NCBI GenBank assembly: GCA_028820795.1
Contig: JAPPHK010000025.1
Coordinates: 1 to 32,402 of the forward strand
Direction of reading: 5' to 3'
Origin: Nitrospinota bacterium
Lineage (GTDB): Bacteria > UBA8248
DNA: 32,402 nt
The number at the start of each line of letters is the position of its first letter. Positions within the stretch are counted from its first letter, which is position 1. Below are positions 14,111-22,779 of the stretch, one piece after another. A model generated the notes under the pieces. That model saw only the letters and a program-made list of their open reading frames with translations. It was not told the DNA's origin and searched no databases. The position numbers and the translations under genes are program-made.

Positions 14111-15046
14111 TCATTCGAACAATGATTTGGGCACCATGGCGTGAACCCCCTTGGTGCCGTTCACGATCTGAGTTACACGCAGGTCGACCGCCAGGCTGCA
14201 CAATCTGTACGCATCATCGCGGCTCATGCCCCGAAGCTCACCCAGAAACTGAATCGTCTCCCGCAAGGCCATCTTCGCCGCGTTATCGAGAATCGGGTCA
14301 AAACCCATCAGTATGTAGTGCGATTCCGTCTCCGCGCGCGGGGTTTTGATGTTCATGTCCTTGCGGACGGTCATCTCGAAAGTGCCGATGAGACCCATCT
14401 CGATTCCGTTGATGTTCGCCTCCCCGTCTCCCTGGCAGCCGTGTCCGTCGCCTACGGAGAACAAGGCACCTTCGTTGAAAACCGGCAGGTAGATGGTCGA
14501 CCCGGCCGTGAATTCCTTACAATCCGTGTTACCGCCCCACTCTCCCGGAGGAGACGACGGCACGCGCCCAAGCACCGAGGCGGGAGCTACCCCGAAGTTT
14601 CCGAAAAAAGGCCCGAGCGGCACCTTGACTCCTGCGCCCCAGTCGCCCGTTTCGTTTTCTTCGTCGATCTCGACAAGTACGACTCTCGTATAAGGGAAAT
14701 CCTCCGGCAGACCGCCCACCAGGGGTCTGAAACCGTTATAGCCCCAGTCATAGCGGGGCTTGACCCCATGAATCTTGATCTCGAGCACGTCGCCGGGTTC
14801 GGCGCCCTCGACGGCAACGGGACCCGTCATGATATGCGCCCCGGGGCCCTGTTCCATCGTCTCCAGGATTCGCCTTAGGTTATCCGAAATTCTCTCGGGA
14901 TGTTTGCCCAGAAAATCCTTCCGGCCTGATTCGGTTTTCACGATGAGCGTATCGCCGGAAGCGATCGTCATAACAGGAGCAAGAGCGGCATCATAAAAAC
15001 CCCAATGACAAGTATCGACAGTGGTATCCAGTTCGTACGTAGCCAC
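14111..15046 (-). CDS. Acetamidase/formamidase family protein, paralogue 3
   Basis: This is the first-transcribed of the three amidase-family paralogues, 311 residues. It has TGPVAVEGAEPGDVLEIKI, FGNFGVAPAS, NTDCKEFTAGS (Cys where the others have Asn), GDGHGCQGDGE, and PILDNAAKMALRETIQFLG. Start GTG 15046 (then GCT ACG) is preferred to GTG 15052 because AGGAG would overlap the earlier codon. It also matches the ATG-GCG-ACT start of paralogue 1. The gene is 25 bases ahead of paralogue 2. Retention of three intact copies in one operon suggests three related amide substrates or a heteromeric enzyme, which is inference. Confidence 0.88.
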   Translation of the reverse strand: MATYELDTTVDTCHWGFYDAALAPVMTIASGDTLIVKTESGRKDFLGKHPERISDNLRRILETMEQGPGAHIMTGPVAVEGAEPGDVLEIKIHGVKPRYDWGYNGFRPLVGGLPEDFPYTRVVLVEIDEENETGDWGAGVKVPLGPFFGNFGVAPASVLGRVPSSPPGEWGGNTDCKEFTAGSTIYLPVFNEGALFSVGDGHGCQGDGEANINGIEMGLIGTFEMTVRKDMNIKTPRAETESHYILMGFDPILDNAAKMALRETIQFLGELRGMSRDDAYRLCSLAVDLRVTQIVNGTKGVHAMVPKSLFE

Positions 15047-15213
15047 AAGCACTCCTCCCTATTTTTCACTGTGGTACATCAAGTATCCCGGAAGGATATC
15101 TCCAGGCGTCTGTTGTATCCCCGTGATATAACCATCCGGCGATATGTTCAGAATTCGCTGGCGACTCTATCATCCAGGGCCTTGAAGATCAAAAATCCAC
15201 CCTTCAAACAAGA

Positions 15214-15987
15214 TCAAGCGAGGACCGCGTCCACGAGCGCAGGCAATACCTCACCCGTTTTCCCTTGAATCCGTATGTCCGCTTTGGCGTCAAAACGGGT
15301 GGGGCCTTCGTTCACTATGACGAGACGCGCTCCTGCTTTTCGGGCTCGCTCGGGCAAGCCGCCTGCCGGCCTGACTGCCAACGAGGAGCCGGCGACCAGG
15401 AAAACCTCAGCCCTTTTTGATGCCTCAACCACCCTGGACAATTTTTCCGGGCACAACCCCTCTCCGAAGAAAACCGCATCCGGCTTCAAAAGGCATCCAC
15501 AGTCCTCGCACTTCGGTATCCCCTCACCGCCCTGAGCCCGCGCGTGCACTTCGGAGCGAGGCAGTTTAGACCCACAACCCACACAAACGCACACATGACT
15601 CGTTCCGTGTATTTCTACGATCTTGTCCGGCTCATGGCCAGCTTTCTGGTGAAGGCCGTCCGTATTCTGCGTGACGAGCAATTGCAGGCGACCGTGTCGG
15701 GACAACCTCGCCAAGGCGAAATGCCCACCGGATGGAGCGGCGTTTTGGACCAGATTGTATCCATCCTGAGCCACTTCCCAGTAGCGCCTTTGTATATCTT
15801 CCGAAGCGAGCCACCGACGAATCTCGAAATCTTTCGGATCGAATCGATCCCAGATTCCCCCTTTGGATCTGAAATCGGGAATCCCGCTTTCAGTACTTAT
15901 GCCGGCGCCGGTAAGGCACACGGTCGAGTGAGATTCCAACACCCATGCCGCCGCCTGTTCAATAAGTTCTAATTGAGAGCCGTTCAA
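15214..15987 (-). CDS. Sirtuin (SIR2) NAD-dependent protein deacylase
   Basis: This 257-residue SIR2 enzyme removes acyl groups from protein lysines using NAD. It shows TGAGISTESGIPDFRS (NAD binding, about 25-40), TQNTDGLHQ (about 105), and the catalytic His in EIHGT. A Zn-binding set follows, CVCVGCG and then CEDCGC, and GSSLAVRPAG lies near the C-terminus. Length from TTG 15987 fits bacterial sirtuins, with GGGAAG a short distance upstream. The frame stays open to GTG 16116, adding a Cys-containing N-terminus that would overlap the divergent lipoprotein gene, so the start is uncertain. It is separated from the amidase run by 167 bases in which I see no gene. Confidence 0.9.
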   Translation of the reverse strand: MNGSQLELIEQAAAWVLESHSTVCLTGAGISTESGIPDFRSKGGIWDRFDPKDFEIRRWLASEDIQRRYWEVAQDGYNLVQNAAPSGGHFALARLSRHGRLQLLVTQNTDGLHQKAGHEPDKIVEIHGTSHVCVCVGCGSKLPRSEVHARAQGGEGIPKCEDCGCLLKPDAVFFGEGLCPEKLSRVVEASKRAEVFLVAGSSLAVRPAGGLPERARKAGARLVIVNEGPTRFDAKADIRIQGKTGEVLPALVDAVLA

Positions 15988-16121
15988 TGGTTCTTCCCAG
16001 AATTGAAATAAATAATCACAATAACTACAACGAGATGTGAAATTCTCTGGCCAGTTGATGTATGGTACGAAAGAATGGAGCGCGTGCAAATCGGAAACGA
16101 TTACTCGTGAGGACACAAAAA

Positions 16122-17405
16122 TTGCCTGACGCGAAAAAGCACTTGCTCAAATTGATATCACTTTTCGTCATATCCGTCATGGGCATTGGCCTGTCCGGTT
16201 GCGCCGACTCTTTGCTCCCCAGAGTGAAGCCAAGTACCGTCAAAATCCTGAAAACCGCCATTGAAACGGAATTCTCCCAATTGACCAGCGAATTCGACCG
16301 CCTCGACCAAAAAGGCGATCTGGGGCTTTGTGCTCCCCTGCTCTTCGGAGTTGCGCGATACGCCGTTTACCAGGCGGTGGAGGAGAAAAGAACGGCCACT
16401 ATGGCGCAACTGACCCGCTTCATCATGAGGGCGCGTACGGCCATCAAACGCGCGGAAGAGAAGATGCAAAATAAAGAATGTGTGGATACGGATGGCGATG
16501 GACTTACCGACCTCACGGAATACCGCAAATACAAAACGAAACCTGATAATGCGGATACAGATGGGGATAAGGTTTCAGACTCCCTGGAAATCCGCCGGTA
16601 CCGGACCAATCCGCTCAAAGCGGATACGGATGGCGACTTGCTCGACGATGGGGACGAGATTTCTCATGGCTTGAATCCGCTCCTTGCCGATAGCGATGGG
16701 GACGGATTCATCGACGGCGTAGAGATCGCCCACGGTTCGAACGCGCGAGATGCGTGTTCTCAGCCCCTGGATGCGCAAAATCTCGATCGCCTGCGCGATT
16801 GCGGACGAAACAGGATTCAAGCCATACCGGCTCAAGTTCAAACACCGAAAGAACGAACTCCGTCGCCTGCGTCCAAGACGAAACAAATCCCTGACAAAAA
16901 GAGGATAACCAAGACCCCTGAACCGAAAGCGAAACCCTCTCCCCCGGCGCACGGAGAACGGCCCCAAAAGATCGAAAAAGCGAAGTCCGTGCCTGAAAAA
17001 CCGAAACCGCCGCCCACCCGCAACGGCGCACATCCGGAACGAAAAATTCAGGCGACTCAAGTCCGCAAGACGAAAGCGACCGTTTCGCCAAGCAATGCGG
17101 CGAATAACGGTTCCGTCCTCCATCAAGCCAACGCGAACCACACCAAAACGCCCGTCAAGGAACCACCGCAAGCGACACGACACGAAAAGCTGGAAGCGAA
17201 TCTTCAGGAGAGTCCAACCAGAGCGAACCGCGAAGAACAGCAGACTCACGCGCCTCCCGGTGTTTCTCTCGCGCAAAACCCCGAAAATACAGAAAAACCC
17301 GGCGAGGCTCCACCGGTCCTCCAGTCATCGGAGCCTGCGAAGAAAAAGACCTTTCCCCCTGCCTCTGAGAACTTCCCCTCCGCGATTTTCTTGAGGTTGT
17401 GGTAG
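16122..17405 (+). CDS. Lipoprotein with TSP3-type calcium-binding repeats
   Basis: About 427 residues if started at TTG 16122, which has GAGGA 8 bases upstream. This gives a classic lipoprotein signal: basic KKHLLK, a hydrophobic core, then LSGC with lipid-bearing Cys27. ATG 16062 and GTG 16107 are in-frame alternatives with unusually long basic N-termini. After a helical region (about 30-115), four thrombospondin type-3-like repeats follow, each DxDGDxxxD followed by an acidic end: VDTDGDGLTD, ADTDGDKVSD, ADTDGDLLDD, ADSDGDGFID. These bind Ca2+. The last 200 residues are a low-complexity Pro/Lys/Glu tail, probably disordered and wall- or envelope-spanning. The protein would be anchored to a membrane facing the periplasm or surface, where it may be a structural or binding protein. 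No enzymatic domain is seen. Confidence 0.8.
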   Translation: MPDAKKHLLKLISLFVISVMGIGLSGCADSLLPRVKPSTVKILKTAIETEFSQLTSEFDRLDQKGDLGLCAPLLFGVARYAVYQAVEEKRTATMAQLTRFIMRARTAIKRAEEKMQNKECVDTDGDGLTDLTEYRKYKTKPDNADTDGDKVSDSLEIRRYRTNPLKADTDGDLLDDGDEISHGLNPLLADSDGDGFIDGVEIAHGSNARDACSQPLDAQNLDRLRDCGRNRIQAIPAQVQTPKERTPSPASKTKQIPDKKRITKTPEPKAKPSPPAHGERPQKIEKAKSVPEKPKPPPTRNGAHPERKIQATQVRKTKATVSPSNAANNGSVLHQANANHTKTPVKEPPQATRHEKLEANLQESPTRANREEQQTHAPPGVSLAQNPENTEKPGEAPPVLQSSEPAKKKTFPPASENFPSAIFLRLW

Positions 17406-17553
17406 AGTCGTTCATGATGTCCCTGGTTGATAGATACGTTGGAGAATCTATGGCCATATGATGAGTACGCTTCCGACCCGAACGCAAAATTCATCGCACC
17501 GCGATTTGAATCGTTTTCATGAGTTGAAGAAAAAAAGCATAGGAGAAATGAAC

Positions 17554-19245
17554 ATGGCAGATCAGAAAACCGCCCTGAACCGATTTAGCCGGCGCATTAC
17601 CCAACCGCCCTCACAGGCTGCCTCACAGGCCATGCTCTACGGCGCCGGGCTGGATGAAATCGACATGAAAAACCCCCAGGTCGGCATCGCCAGCATGTGG
17701 TGGGAGGGAAATTCCTGCAATTTTCACCTCAACCGGCTCGCCGAATACATCAAACAAAGCGTGAACGCCGAGAAGAAAATGGTCGGCCTCATTTTCAATA
17801 CGATCGGCGTGAGCGACGGCATCTCCATGGGAACGGAGGGCATGAAGTACTCCCTGCAATCCCGGGACCTCATCGCCGACTCGATCGAAACCGTCGTCGG
17901 TGCGCAATGGTATGACGCCTTGGTCACGCTCCCCGGGTGCGACAAGAACATGCCCGGCTCCATTATCGCCATGGCCCGGCTCAACCGGCCCAGCCTGATG
18001 GTTTATGGCGGTACCATCAGCCCGGGATTTCTCAATGGAGACAAACTGGACGTGGTCTCCGCCTTTCAGGCCTATGGCGAATATTTTTCGGAAAAAATTG
18101 ACGAAGAGCGCTTTCAGGCGGTCATCCGGCACGCCTGCCCGAGCGGCGGCGCCTGTGGGGGGATGTACACGGCAAATACGATGTCCTCATCCATCGAAAC
18201 GCTGGGAATGAGCCTGCCATACAGTTCATCGAATCCGGCCATGAGCGATGACAAGAAAAACGAGTGCCTCGACGTGGGGAAAGCCATTTATCATCTACTC
18301 GAAAACGATATCAAGCCCAGCGACATCATGACGAGAGAAGCGTTCGAGAACGCGATCACCATCATCATGGCGCTCGGTGGCTCGACCAATGCCGTCCTCC
18401 ACTACATCGCCATCGCCAAGGCTGTTGGGATTGAACTCACGATCGACGACTTTCAGGAAATCAGCGACAGAACGCCTTACGTCGCGGATTTGAAGCCAAG
18501 TGGACAATTCGTTATGGAAGACCTCCACGACGTTGGCGGCGTGCCGGCCGTTCAAAAACTTCTCCTGCAAGAAGGCCTGCTCCACGGTGATTGCCTCACC
18601 GTCACGGGCAAGACGCTCGGAGAAAACATCGAGGCCTTGCCCGACCTTCATTCTGGCCAGAAAATCATCGTGCCGCTATCGTCTCCCATCAAGAAAACAG
18701 GGCACCTCCAGATTCTCTACGGGAACCTCGCGAGCGAGGGCGCCGTCGCCAAGATTACTGGAAAAGAGGGAGAACGCTTCGAGGGTCCTGCGCGATGTTT
18801 CGACTCCGAAGAAGACGCCCTCAAGGGATTGGAGGAAAACAGGGTTCAAAAAGGAGACGTCGTCATCATCCGCTATGAAGGCCCTCAGGGAGGTCCCGGG
18901 ATGCGGGAGATGCTGACGGTTACGTCCGCAATCATGGGGGCCGGCCTCGGGGACGATCTCGCCCTCATCACGGACGGGAGGTTCTCGGGCGGCACGCATG
19001 GTTTCGTCGTCGGACACGTCACGCCCGAAGCCCAAACCGGCGGCCTCCTCGCTCTCGTTGAAGACGACGACATTGTTTTGATCGACGCCCAAAACCGCGT
19101 CATGGAACTCAAGGTGCCCGAGGAGGAGATAGAGCGGCGGCGGCAGAGCTGGAGCGCGCCCCCGCTTAAATTCACCAAGGGCACGCTCTACAAGTATGCC
19201 AAGTGCGTATCTTCCGCATCGGAGGGATGCGTAACGGACGAATAG
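17554..19245 (+). CDS. ilvD: Dihydroxy-acid dehydratase
   Basis: This 563-residue IlvD/Edd-family dehydratase makes 2-keto acids from 2,3-dihydroxy acids in valine, leucine and isoleucine synthesis. Iron-sulfur ligands are visible: Cys55 (GNSCNF), Cys129 ([10 protein letters not shown]) and Cys201 ([14 protein letters not shown]). A mid-region block [10 protein letters not shown] and the C-terminal [19 protein letters not shown] complete the signature. ATG 17554 is preferred because AGGAG sits 8 bases upstream and IlvD similarity begins soon after. An open frame back to 17458 has no family support. Its length and motifs favour IlvD over sugar-acid dehydratases. It is transcribed alone and ends in a strong terminator. 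Confidence 0.94.
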   Translation: MADQKTALNRFSRRITQPPSQAASQAMLYGAGLDEIDMKNPQVGIASMWWEGNSCNFHLNRLAEYIKQSVNAEKKMVGLIFNTIGVSDGISMGTEGMKYSLQSRDLIADSIETVVGAQWYDALVTLPGCDKNMPGSIIAMARLNRPSLMVYGGTISPGFLNGDKLDVVSAFQAYGEYFSEKIDEERFQAVIRHACPSGGACGGMYTANTMSSSIETLGMSLPYSSSNPAMSDDKKNECLDVGKAIYHLLENDIKPSDIMTREAFENAITIIMALGGSTNAVLHYIAIAKAVGIELTIDDFQEISDRTPYVADLKPSGQFVMEDLHDVGGVPAVQKLLLQEGLLHGDCLTVTGKTLGENIEALPDLHSGQKIIVPLSSPIKKTGHLQILYGNLASEGAVAKITGKEGERFEGPARCFDSEEDALKGLEENRVQKGDVVIIRYEGPQGGPGMREMLTVTSAIMGAGLGDDLALITDGRFSGGTHGFVVGHVTPEAQTGGLLALVEDDDIVLIDAQNRVMELKVPEEEIERRRQSWSAPPLKFTKGTLYKYAKCVSSASEGCVTDE

Positions 19246-19263
19246 TCGCTGACCATGAAAAAA

Positions 19264-19294
19264 GAGGGGAGTCGTTTTCTCCCCTCTTTTTTTT
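19264..19294. terminator. Strong intrinsic terminator, bidirectional
   Basis: GAGGGGAG (19264-19271) and CTCCCCTC (19279-19286) form a perfect 8-bp stem, extended by A/T pairs, around TCGTTTT. Eight T follow (19287-19294), and a run of A precedes the left arm. It therefore ends ilvD on the plus strand and the phosphatase-like gene on the minus strand. Confidence 0.92.
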
Positions 19295-19308
19295 GGATGC
19301 GTTGCTGT

Positions 19309-19773
19309 CTACGATGCGCCGCTTTTCTTTCTGCGTTTGGCGAATTCCTCGAAATAGCCTCCGATGGAGGAAGCCGGCCAGTCAAAGCCAATCTCTTGGG
19401 CTTTTTGCAGCACTTCGTCTCCGCTCAAGCCTTCTTCTTCGGCCAGATGAACCAGCGAGCAAATCCCGGCTCGCCCCAAGCCTTTTCAGTGAACGTACAC
19501 CGGGCCGTCTTTCCTGGCCTCGCTGAGCTTTTGGTGGATTTCTCCGGACAACTCGTCGCTGATGTTCGCGGCGCTTACGGGAATATGCACAAAGTTCATC
19601 CCCAACTCTTGGGCCGACTCTCGTTCCGCATCGGGCGGCAACTCAGGTTCTTCCTCATCGGCGAAACGCAAATTGACCACGGTTTTTATTCCCACGTCCG
19701 CCAGACGCTCCATATCCTTCCGCCCCGGTTGGCTGCCGAACACGAGATTTTCCGCCAAATTAAAGCTGTCCAT
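19309..19773 (-). CDS. DUF442-like phosphatase, candidate selenoprotein (HU motif)
   Basis: With the in-frame TGA at 19488-19486 read as Sec, this is a 154-residue protein. The N-terminal part (NLVFGSQPGRKDMERLADVG, then IKTVVNLR) is the typical start of atypical dual-specificity/DUF442 phosphatases. At the expected P-loop the sequence is VYVH-Sec96-KGLGRAG, so Sec replaces the nucleophilic Cys and Arg101 completes the loop. The loop has four residues between Sec and Arg, fewer than the classical Cx5R but like rhodanese and, as I recall, DUF442 loops. The C-terminal part continues in the same frame without further stops and ends KRRKKSGAS. Possible activities are phosphatase, sulfurtransferase or persulfide handling. 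It begins 24 bases after the SirB1-type gene stop, so both share a transcript. If TGA is a stop, the product lacks its active site. Confidence 0.75.
19455..19474 (-). promoter_or_regulatory. bSECIS-like hairpin after UGA 19488-19486
   Basis: On the minus-strand mRNA, GCGAGC (19474-19469) pairs perfectly with GCUCGC (19460-19455) around the loop CGGGAUUU. The loop starts 18 nt after UGA and has G as its second base. This fits the established bacterial SECIS geometry well. Confidence 0.6.
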
Positions 19774-19797
19774 GCGCTTTTCCCTCTTCGGTGGCCA

Positions 19798-20640
19798 TTA
19801 GACTCGCTGCACCAGTTCTCTACAACGAAGCAGACAGGTCACCTTTTCATCCTGTCCGTCACGCTTATAAATTCCAAGCAGATTGTTGATCATTCTCTCC
19901 ACGATACGGCGAGGAGGGGTTGCCTGTAAAAACCGCATATCGAAATGATAGCCAAGTCCCCGCAAGATTCCTGCACAATCCCCCACGCTCAAGCGTTTTC
20001 CCCTATCAAAGGGATCCAGAAATATGGGCTCCTCATCGCCTTGGAATTTGACGATAAAATGCCCCGGCATCCCGACTCCGTGAAAGGGAAGTCCCAACCG
20101 CCAGGCGAGAATCAAATACAAAGCGGAAAGCGATATAGGGATACCGCGTCTGCGCTCCAATACACGATTCATGAAACTGTTCTGCGCATCATAGTAATTA
20201 CCCCGTTCGCCATCGAAGCGAAGTTCTCCATGTAGATATTCTACGACTTCGTCGACAACGGCGTCGGCTTTACTTATCCCCTCCAATCGCCTCCGCAAAT
20301 GATTTTCCATGCCCAGCAGTTCGTCTTTTTTCATCTCCATGTTTTCGAGCGGATGGCCGAAAGACGCCAGCAAGAAGCAAGCATCCTCCAGATCCACGTC
20401 TTCCACCGAGGAAAGAGACCAGTCCGAAAAAGCGATTTCGATTTGCTTGTAATGGAATTCCATAAGCGAAGGTGGCAGGACCACCTCGCTCGACTGACGC
20501 TTCTTCATCATGTCCAGAAGTCTTTTCTGATCTTCAGTCGAAAATTCGGAAACCTGGCGGTCCAAAACCGTCGTCACTCCCGGCGAACCATCACTCAACA
20601 ATCGACAAACGGCCTCTAATTGCGAATCACTCAACGACAA
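19798..20640 (-). CDS. SirB1/transglutaminase-like family protein
   Basis: This 280-residue protein belongs to the SirB1 (Transglut_core2) family. The core is seen as YYDAQNSFMNRVLERRRGIP followed by ISLSALYLILAWRLGLPFHGVGMPGHFIV (about 151-199), with Asp and His at family positions. DPFDRGKRLSVGDC comes next, then a C-terminal helical tail (NNLLGIYKRDGQDEKV). The Cys of classical transglutaminases is absent at the ISLSALY position, as is common in this family. An N-terminal helical region of about 110 residues carries acidic runs. Function is uncertain and members are not known to be enzymes. It leads the short minus-strand operon with the Sec phosphatase-like gene. Confidence 0.85.
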   Translation of the reverse strand: MSLSDSQLEAVCRLLSDGSPGVTTVLDRQVSEFSTEDQKRLLDMMKKRQSSEVVLPPSLMEFHYKQIEIAFSDWSLSSVEDVDLEDACFLLASFGHPLENMEMKKDELLGMENHLRRRLEGISKADAVVDEVVEYLHGELRFDGERGNYYDAQNSFMNRVLERRRGIPISLSALYLILAWRLGLPFHGVGMPGHFIVKFQGDEEPIFLDPFDRGKRLSVGDCAGILRGLGYHFDMRFLQATPPRRIVERMINNLLGIYKRDGQDEKVTCLLRCRELVQRV

Positions 20641-20694
20641 ATTGTCTCTCCCCGGTTCGCGGTCGTATCTTCCCTCTTCCTACTGTTGAAATAT

Positions 20695-20702
20695 GGTATT
20701 AT
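20695..20702 (+). promoter_or_regulatory. Possible extended -10 promoter of ThDP-enzyme gene
   Basis: The AT-rich stretch between the divergent SirB1-type and ThDP-enzyme genes contains TG-G-TATTAT ending at 20702, an extended -10 form, about 44 bases before the ATG. No good -35 box is present, so this is weak. The same region must also drive the minus-strand gene. Confidence 0.3.
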
Positions 20703-20745
20703 CAATAACACATAACAACAATTTGCGCCCGATGGGGAGAATCGC

Positions 20746-22371
20746 ATGTCCACGTATGCCGATGTGGTGGCGGAAGTACTTCAAGACGCGGGCATCGAAT
20801 ATATTTTCGGGGTTCCGGGAAGCTTGAGTTCCGTCGAGTTGATCGAAGCCGCGAGAAAACGCGGCATACGCTACATCCTTTGCAGCAACGAAAGTAGCGC
20901 GGCCGTGAAGGCGGGCACGTACGGCATCATGACGGGACGACCGGGAGTCGTGAGTACAGGAGTCGGCCCGGGGGCGGCTGCCGTCCTCCATGGCGTGGCG
21001 AACAACTTTCTCGAACGAGCACCATGCCTCATTTTGACCGACCGCTTTTCCGACGAGCAGTTTCGCCGTCAGGGCCGGCAAAGATTAGATCAGGATCGTT
21101 TGTTTCGTCCCATCACGAAAGGCACCTTCAAGATCGCGAAAGACAACGCCGCGGTGGCCATCAGGCGGGCGCTGGCTCTGGCCGCTGAAGGAAGGCCGGG
21201 CCCCGTGCACGTGGATCTCCCCTACGACGTCATGCTGGCGAGCGCCGAGGAAACCGATTTTCCCCCAAAGGAGAACCCCAAAAAATATATTGGCCGCATC
21301 GGGTCTGCTCATCCGGGCATTTGTACAACTATCAACGCGATTTCGGAGTCGCAAAACCCGATAGTCATTGCAGGCCTTCAGGTAAACCGCTCTGGGCGAG
21401 AAACAGAAAAAGAGTTCGTACGCTTCGCAGAGAAACTCGGAGCGCCGGTTCTCGCCGCACCATCAGCAAAGGGTATCTTGCCGGAACAGCACCCCCTCGC
21501 CATGGGAACCTTCCGGGGCGCATCTTCTGAACGGGAATTGATAGACAAGTCGGACTTATTCATTCTAGTGGGCTTCGACACGGTGGAAGTATTCGCCCCC
21601 GGGTTTTGGAGCTATCCCCAGAAAGTGATCAATCTGGATGAAGTGCCGCATCTCGATGATTTGATTCGGCCGGAAATAGAGGTCGTCGCTCATCTCGCCG
21701 ACATCCTCAGAGAGTTGAGCACCTCCCTCACCGCTAATCATGCCTGGAACACCGAGGAGTTAGATTCCTATAAAAAAATGAGGCAATCCGCATTGTTCCC
21801 ATCCGGAGAAGGCCTGATGCCCGGCGCCGTCATTCGGATAACACGGGAATGTCTCCCCGACAAAGGCATCATGACCGCCGATGCGGGAAGTCACAAGGTC
21901 CTGGCCAACGACATCTGGGAGACGAGACGTCCTCTGGGTTATCTGACCTCCAGCGGGCTGGGTTCGATGGCAGTCGCCACGCCGGCCGCCATGGCCGCCA
22001 AACTAGTCGAACCGGACGCGCCTGTTGTATGCCTTACCGGGGATGGTGGATTTCTCATGCGGATTGGCGATATGGAAGTCGCCGTTCGCGAAAATATCCC
22101 CTTCGTCACCGTCATATTCAACGATCGATATCTGAACCTGATCAAAATCAAACAAGACAACAGATCCTTCCCGCGTCTTGGCACCGAGTTTCGCGATTCC
22201 GACTATTCATCCGTGGCGAAAGGGCTGGGTTGTGAGGGTGAGAGAGTTTCTTCCGAAGAAGAATTGAAAGATGCGCTCAACCGCGCATTTTTGTCTGAAA
22301 AACCCTGGGTTATCGATGCCGTCATCAATCCCGAAGGCTATGTAGGCTCAAAAGACGTTCGCGCGGAATAA
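20746..22371 (+). CDS. Thiamine-diphosphate enzyme, acetolactate synthase-like
   Basis: This 541-residue ThDP-dependent enzyme of the IlvB-like superfamily shows GIEYIFGVPG (about 16-25) and the activating glutamate Glu49 in CSNESSAAV. The PYR domain runs on with GVGPGAAAVLHGVAN and ends EGRPGPVHVDLPYDV. A central domain (about 195-330) precedes the PP domain, which has GDGGFLMRIGDMEVAV and IFNDRYLNLIK (GDG...N Mg-ThDP motif, about 430-465). It could be an acetolactate synthase, a benzoylformate-type decarboxylase or a sulfo/oxalyl enzyme. No regulatory-subunit gene lies nearby, which speaks against a biosynthetic AHAS. MPEGxxx-type quinone or FAD tails are not visible. Confidence 0.85.
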   Translation: MSTYADVVAEVLQDAGIEYIFGVPGSLSSVELIEAARKRGIRYILCSNESSAAVKAGTYGIMTGRPGVVSTGVGPGAAAVLHGVANNFLERAPCLILTDRFSDEQFRRQGRQRLDQDRLFRPITKGTFKIAKDNAAVAIRRALALAAEGRPGPVHVDLPYDVMLASAEETDFPPKENPKKYIGRIGSAHPGICTTINAISESQNPIVIAGLQVNRSGRETEKEFVRFAEKLGAPVLAAPSAKGILPEQHPLAMGTFRGASSERELIDKSDLFILVGFDTVEVFAPGFWSYPQKVINLDEVPHLDDLIRPEIEVVAHLADILRELSTSLTANHAWNTEELDSYKKMRQSALFPSGEGLMPGAVIRITRECLPDKGIMTADAGSHKVLANDIWETRRPLGYLTSSGLGSMAVATPAAMAAKLVEPDAPVVCLTGDGGFLMRIGDMEVAVRENIPFVTVIFNDRYLNLIKIKQDNRSFPRLGTEFRDSDYSSVAKGLGCEGERVSSEEELKDALNRAFLSEKPWVIDAVINPEGYVGSKDVRAE

Positions 22372-22385
22372 TGAAAATTTTATGC

Positions 22386-22419
22386 TTGACACAAACCTCT
22401 CAACAACGCATGTTATACT
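22386..22419 (+). promoter_or_regulatory. Promoter of cold-shock gene
   Basis: TGTTATACT at 22411-22419 is an extended -10 (TG-T-TATACT) with a near-perfect hexamer. A perfect TTGACA lies at 22386-22391, but the 22-base spacing is too long for normal use, so the extended -10 probably carries the promoter. Transcription would start near 22426, leaving a leader of about 113 nt before the start codon. Confidence 0.6.
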
Positions 22420-22425
22420 GTATCT

Positions 22426-22538
22426 CGTTCGCATAGATGGGGGGAATTGTCATTTCCCTGTGAATCAGAGCCCAGGCCAGGGGCTGGGCATGATATCCTC
22501 GACCTCTTTTGAGAGGTCTCCGCGCGGGAGGATTGTAG
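22426..22538 (+). promoter_or_regulatory. Structured 5' leader of cold-shock mRNA
   Basis: The long leader has two clear hairpins: GCCCAG/CTGGGC (22470-22475 with 22484-22489) and GACCTC/GAGGTC (22501-22506 with 22513-22518, loop TTTTGA). The second ends 7 bases before GGGAGGA (22526-22532). Long structured leaders acting as RNA thermosensors are known for cspA-type genes of enteric bacteria, so a temperature-dependent role is plausible. The rest of the leader shows nothing else. Confidence 0.5.
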
Positions 22539-22745
22539 GTGCCAGAAGGAACCGTAAAGTGGTTTAGCGACAAGAAGGGGTATGGCTTCATTTCTCGGGA
22601 AGATGGTGACGATATATTCGTTCACTTCTCGGCCATCGTTGCGGATGGGTTCAAATCACTGAAAGAAGGTGAAAAGGTCACATTCGAGATCACCCAAGGC
22701 CCCAAAGGGCTTCAGGCGGCGAATGTAACCAAACAAGAAGAATAA
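22539..22745 (+). CDS. CspA-family cold-shock protein
   Basis: This 68-residue single cold-shock domain (OB fold) binds single-stranded RNA and DNA as an RNA chaperone. It begins [15 protein letters not shown], containing RNP1 (KGYGFI), then [10 protein letters not shown] as RNP2. The C-terminal [17 protein letters not shown] completes the fold. Start GTG 22539 is supported by GGGAGGA at 22526-22532, and the family's usual MxxGTVKWF start fits exactly. It is monocistronic, with its own promoter and leader, and converges on the hpnE operon end. Confidence 0.95.
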   Translation: MPEGTVKWFSDKKGYGFISREDGDDIFVHFSAIVADGFKSLKEGEKVTFEITQGPKGLQAANVTKQEE

Positions 22746-22779
22746 TTTTCCTCACACATATAGCTTCAGCGGGTAAAGG

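Noticed and set aside
12233-14878. Long plus-strand frames opposite the amidase genes
   Set aside because: They recur at the same place in each paralogue because they mirror conserved codons, and all fall on coding sequence of the minus strand.
19309-19773. Treating the TGA-bearing genes as pseudogenes
   Set aside because: Each has a single in-frame TGA exactly at a catalytic residue, no other stops or frame loss, and a correctly placed hairpin. Random decay would not do this four times.
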